Assembly: GCA_021734725.1 (NCBI GenBank)
Contig: JAIPIM010000051.1
Coordinates: 1-15,752, forward strand
Direction: 5' to 3'
DNA: 15,752 nt
Source: Minisyncoccota bacterium
Lineage (GTDB): Bacteria; Verrucomicrobiota; Lentisphaeria; Oligosphaerales; MVZH01
A program made the position numbers and the translations under genes. The stretch's first letter is position 1. Each line of letters starts with the position of its first letter. Shown here in pieces: positions 14,579 through 15,752 of this stretch. Under the pieces are notes generated by a model. It worked only from the letters and a program-made list of their open reading frames with translations. It did no database searches and was not told the origin of the DNA.

Positions 14579-14607
14579 TTGACGACTTGATCGCCGCCGC
14601 GTATTGT
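14579..14607 (+). promoter_or_regulatory. Sigma-70-type promoter of the hsp20-lon operon
   Basis: TTGACG (14579-14584) and TATTGT (14602-14607) are separated by exactly 17 bases. Transcription would begin near 14614, giving a leader of about 100 bases before the Hsp20 ATG. A CCGGTTCC/GGAACCGG inverted pair (14548-14555, 14619-14626) flanks it. No CIRCE and no clear sigma-32 box is present. Confidence 0.6.
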
Positions 14608-14711
14608 ATTATGAGGAGGGAACCGGTTGAGGCGCGTGCCTGGCATATTTGCGGCACAGGTATGAAGACGCCGTGCCTACTTGCAAAGCAGTTAACGCAG
14701 GCGGTTGCTGT

Positions 14712-15188
14712 ATGCCTTATCGGCTGGAAAGATATGAGCGTTCGGGCAATTCTCGCGGTTCTCCCGCCAGCGGTCGGCCGCGCTGGATGCGGGTGCGTTG
14801 TTATTCCTACCATCGAGAAGTAAGCCGTCTCTTTGACGACATGATTCATGAGCCGTGGGGCCGCGTTGAGTGGCGTGCGGATGTTGATGTCAGCGAGAAC
14901 GATGACAGGTTCGAAATACGTATGGACCTTCCCGGCGTTCCGGAGGGCGCCATCGATATTCATGTCAGCCAATATCGGCTGACTGTGAGCGGTCGGCGGC
15001 TGACCGGGGTTGATGCTTCGGGGGACACGTTGCAATTTCGTGTTCGTGAGCGTGGGTATGGAGAGTTCGGCCGCGCCATTGAATTATCGCACCCTGTGGA
15101 TCCTGAGCGTGTGACGCACGATTTGAAGGACGGGGTATTGACCGTTATCCTGCCTAAATGTAAAGGAGAGGAGGGGACCGATGGCTGA
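14712..15188 (+). CDS. Hsp20/alpha-crystallin family small heat-shock protein
   Basis: 158 residues, normal for a bacterial small chaperone that holds unfolding proteins in large oligomers. The N-terminus carries the REVSRLFDDM motif (35-44), followed by the alpha-crystallin domain (about 54-149): RADVDVSENDDRFEIRMDLPGV, the FGRAIELSHPVD strand (119-130) and the LKDGVLTVILPK motif (138-149). ATG at 14712 gives an AGGCGG 11 bases upstream; a later in-frame ATG at 14787 is less likely since it would remove the usual N-arm. Its stop overlaps the next start by 8 bases (ATGGCTGA), so the two are translationally coupled. A short acidic tail replaces a clear IxI motif. Confidence 0.9.
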   Translation: MPYRLERYERSGNSRGSPASGRPRWMRVRCYSYHREVSRLFDDMIHEPWGRVEWRADVDVSENDDRFEIRMDLPGVPEGAIDIHVSQYRLTVSGRRLTGVDASGDTLQFRVRERGYGEFGRAIELSHPVDPERVTHDLKDGVLTVILPKCKGEEGTDG

Positions 15189-15752
15189 ACGATCTCAGCC
15201 GAAGCATGACTGGAAGGGGCGGAGGTTAAAGCATGCACGTCCGCCGAAAGGGCTGGCGGCGCACGACCTCGACATTGATCTTCCCGACGATTTATTTACG
15301 TTTGAGAGCACTTCCGATGTGGAACCGTTGGACGAGATTATCGGGCAGAACCGGGCCATGGAAGCTCTGGATGTCGGGCTGGGCATTACCCAGGAGGGGT
15401 ACAATATTTTTGTGGCGGGTCTCACCGGTACGGGGAAGATGGGAACCATTCGTCGCAGTCTCGAGGTGAGGACAGAGGGTGCGGTGGTGCCTCCCGACTG
15501 GGTGTTCGTTAATAATTTTGATGAACCGGATCGGCCGTGGGCGATTTCGCTGAAGGCCGGTTGCGGGCGCAAGCTGCAAAAGCATATGCAGGAGTTTGTG
15601 GACCGACTCCAAGATATTTTGCCCAAAGCATTCCGTCAGGAAGACTTCAGCCAGGAAAAGGAACGCCTGAGCGAGACCTATCATAAGCGTTTTCAGGAAC
15701 GGCTTGACGAACTCGACGCGAAGGCAAGGGAGCACAATTTCACCATACGTCA
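15181..15752 (+). CDS. Lon-like ATP-dependent protease (AAA_32, COG1067 type), N-terminal part
   Basis: 190 codons are present; the gene leaves the window on the right. It opens with FTFESTSDVEPLDEIIGQNRAMEAL (40-64), typical of the LonB/LonC-like group, then QEGYNIFVAG and a Walker A GLTGTGKMG (80-88), then DWVFVNNFDEPDRPWAISL (106-124), all diagnostic. A charged helical segment (about 155-187) fits the coiled insertion of this family. The proteolytic Ser-Lys domain would lie beyond the edge. AGGAGGGG is 5 bases before the start. Coupling to Hsp20 suggests joint heat-shock protein quality control. It could be an inactive relative, but the ATPase motif is intact. Confidence 0.9.
   Translation, partial: MAERSQPKHDWKGRRLKHARPPKGLAAHDLDIDLPDDLFTFESTSDVEPLDEIIGQNRAMEALDVGLGITQEGYNIFVAGLTGTGKMGTIRRSLEVRTEGAVVPPDWVFVNNFDEPDRPWAISLKAGCGRKLQKHMQEFVDRLQDILPKAFRQEDFSQEKERLSETYHKRFQERLDELDAKAREHNFTIR

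Noticed and set aside
14640..14660. Sigma-54-like TGGCA...GC site
   Set aside because: The -12 element is CGGC rather than TTGC, and a better sigma-70 promoter lies upstream.
14649..14711. Upstream TTG start for Hsp20
   Set aside because: No Shine-Dalgarno and a non-conserved cysteine-containing extension; ATG at 14712 fits the family N-arm.

Overview
The window is a bacterial chromosome segment with a coding density and gene families that suggest the PVC superphylum (Kiritimatiellota, Lentisphaerota or a planctomycete relative). The reasons are a uroporphyrinogen-decarboxylase-like protein, a sulfatase, a large tandem FAD_oxidored protein with a helical tail, paired amidohydrolases, a hydroxypyruvate-isomerase-like TIM barrel and an NCGLHD-type SGNH hydrolase, all close together. 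This taxonomic guess is inference; there is no rRNA or other strong marker.

Layout. Positions 1-753 (minus) hold the 5' part of a URO-D/MtaA-like gene that runs off the left edge. Next is era (956-1891, minus), a housekeeping GTPase. A 604-base gene-free stretch (1892-2495) holds a degenerate TTAAGG-type tandem repeat, a 315-base block bounded by 12-bp perfect inverted repeats, a 15-bp-stem hairpin and a perfect 23-bp tandem duplication. From 11014 down to 2496 the minus strand carries a one-directional catabolic-looking cluster: DegT-family aminotransferase, Hyi-like isomerase (14-base gap), a degenerate amidohydrolase and an intact amidohydrolase (8-base overlap), then the FAD protein and a cytoplasmic sulfatase (49-base gap). 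A perfect-arm operator-like palindrome lies about 80 bases upstream of the FAD gene.

From 11711 onwards the genes are on the plus strand: an SGNH hydrolase, a secreted DUF3857/transglutaminase-fold protein that has lost its catalytic residues, and a heat-shock pair of Hsp20 and a LonB/LonC-like AAA protease (8-base overlap, right edge truncated) behind a good sigma-70-type promoter.

The most interesting signal is not a gene. A dispersed intergenic repeat of about 125 bases occurs at 784-908 and 11041-11253, with a partial copy at 11619-11687 and a related inverted pair near 12336-12382. Its end forms a two-part hairpin, GACTC/GAGTC plus an inner stem. Copies differ in sequence but keep pairing partly by G-U wobble, and two copies sit in the same orientation directly upstream of a Shine-Dalgarno and start codon. 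Copy 11041-11253 also carries an internal 81-base insertion flanked by CTAG. Other points: two likely pseudoenzymes (degenerate amidohydrolase and transglutaminase) and a FAD protein whose first Rossmann motif is degraded.
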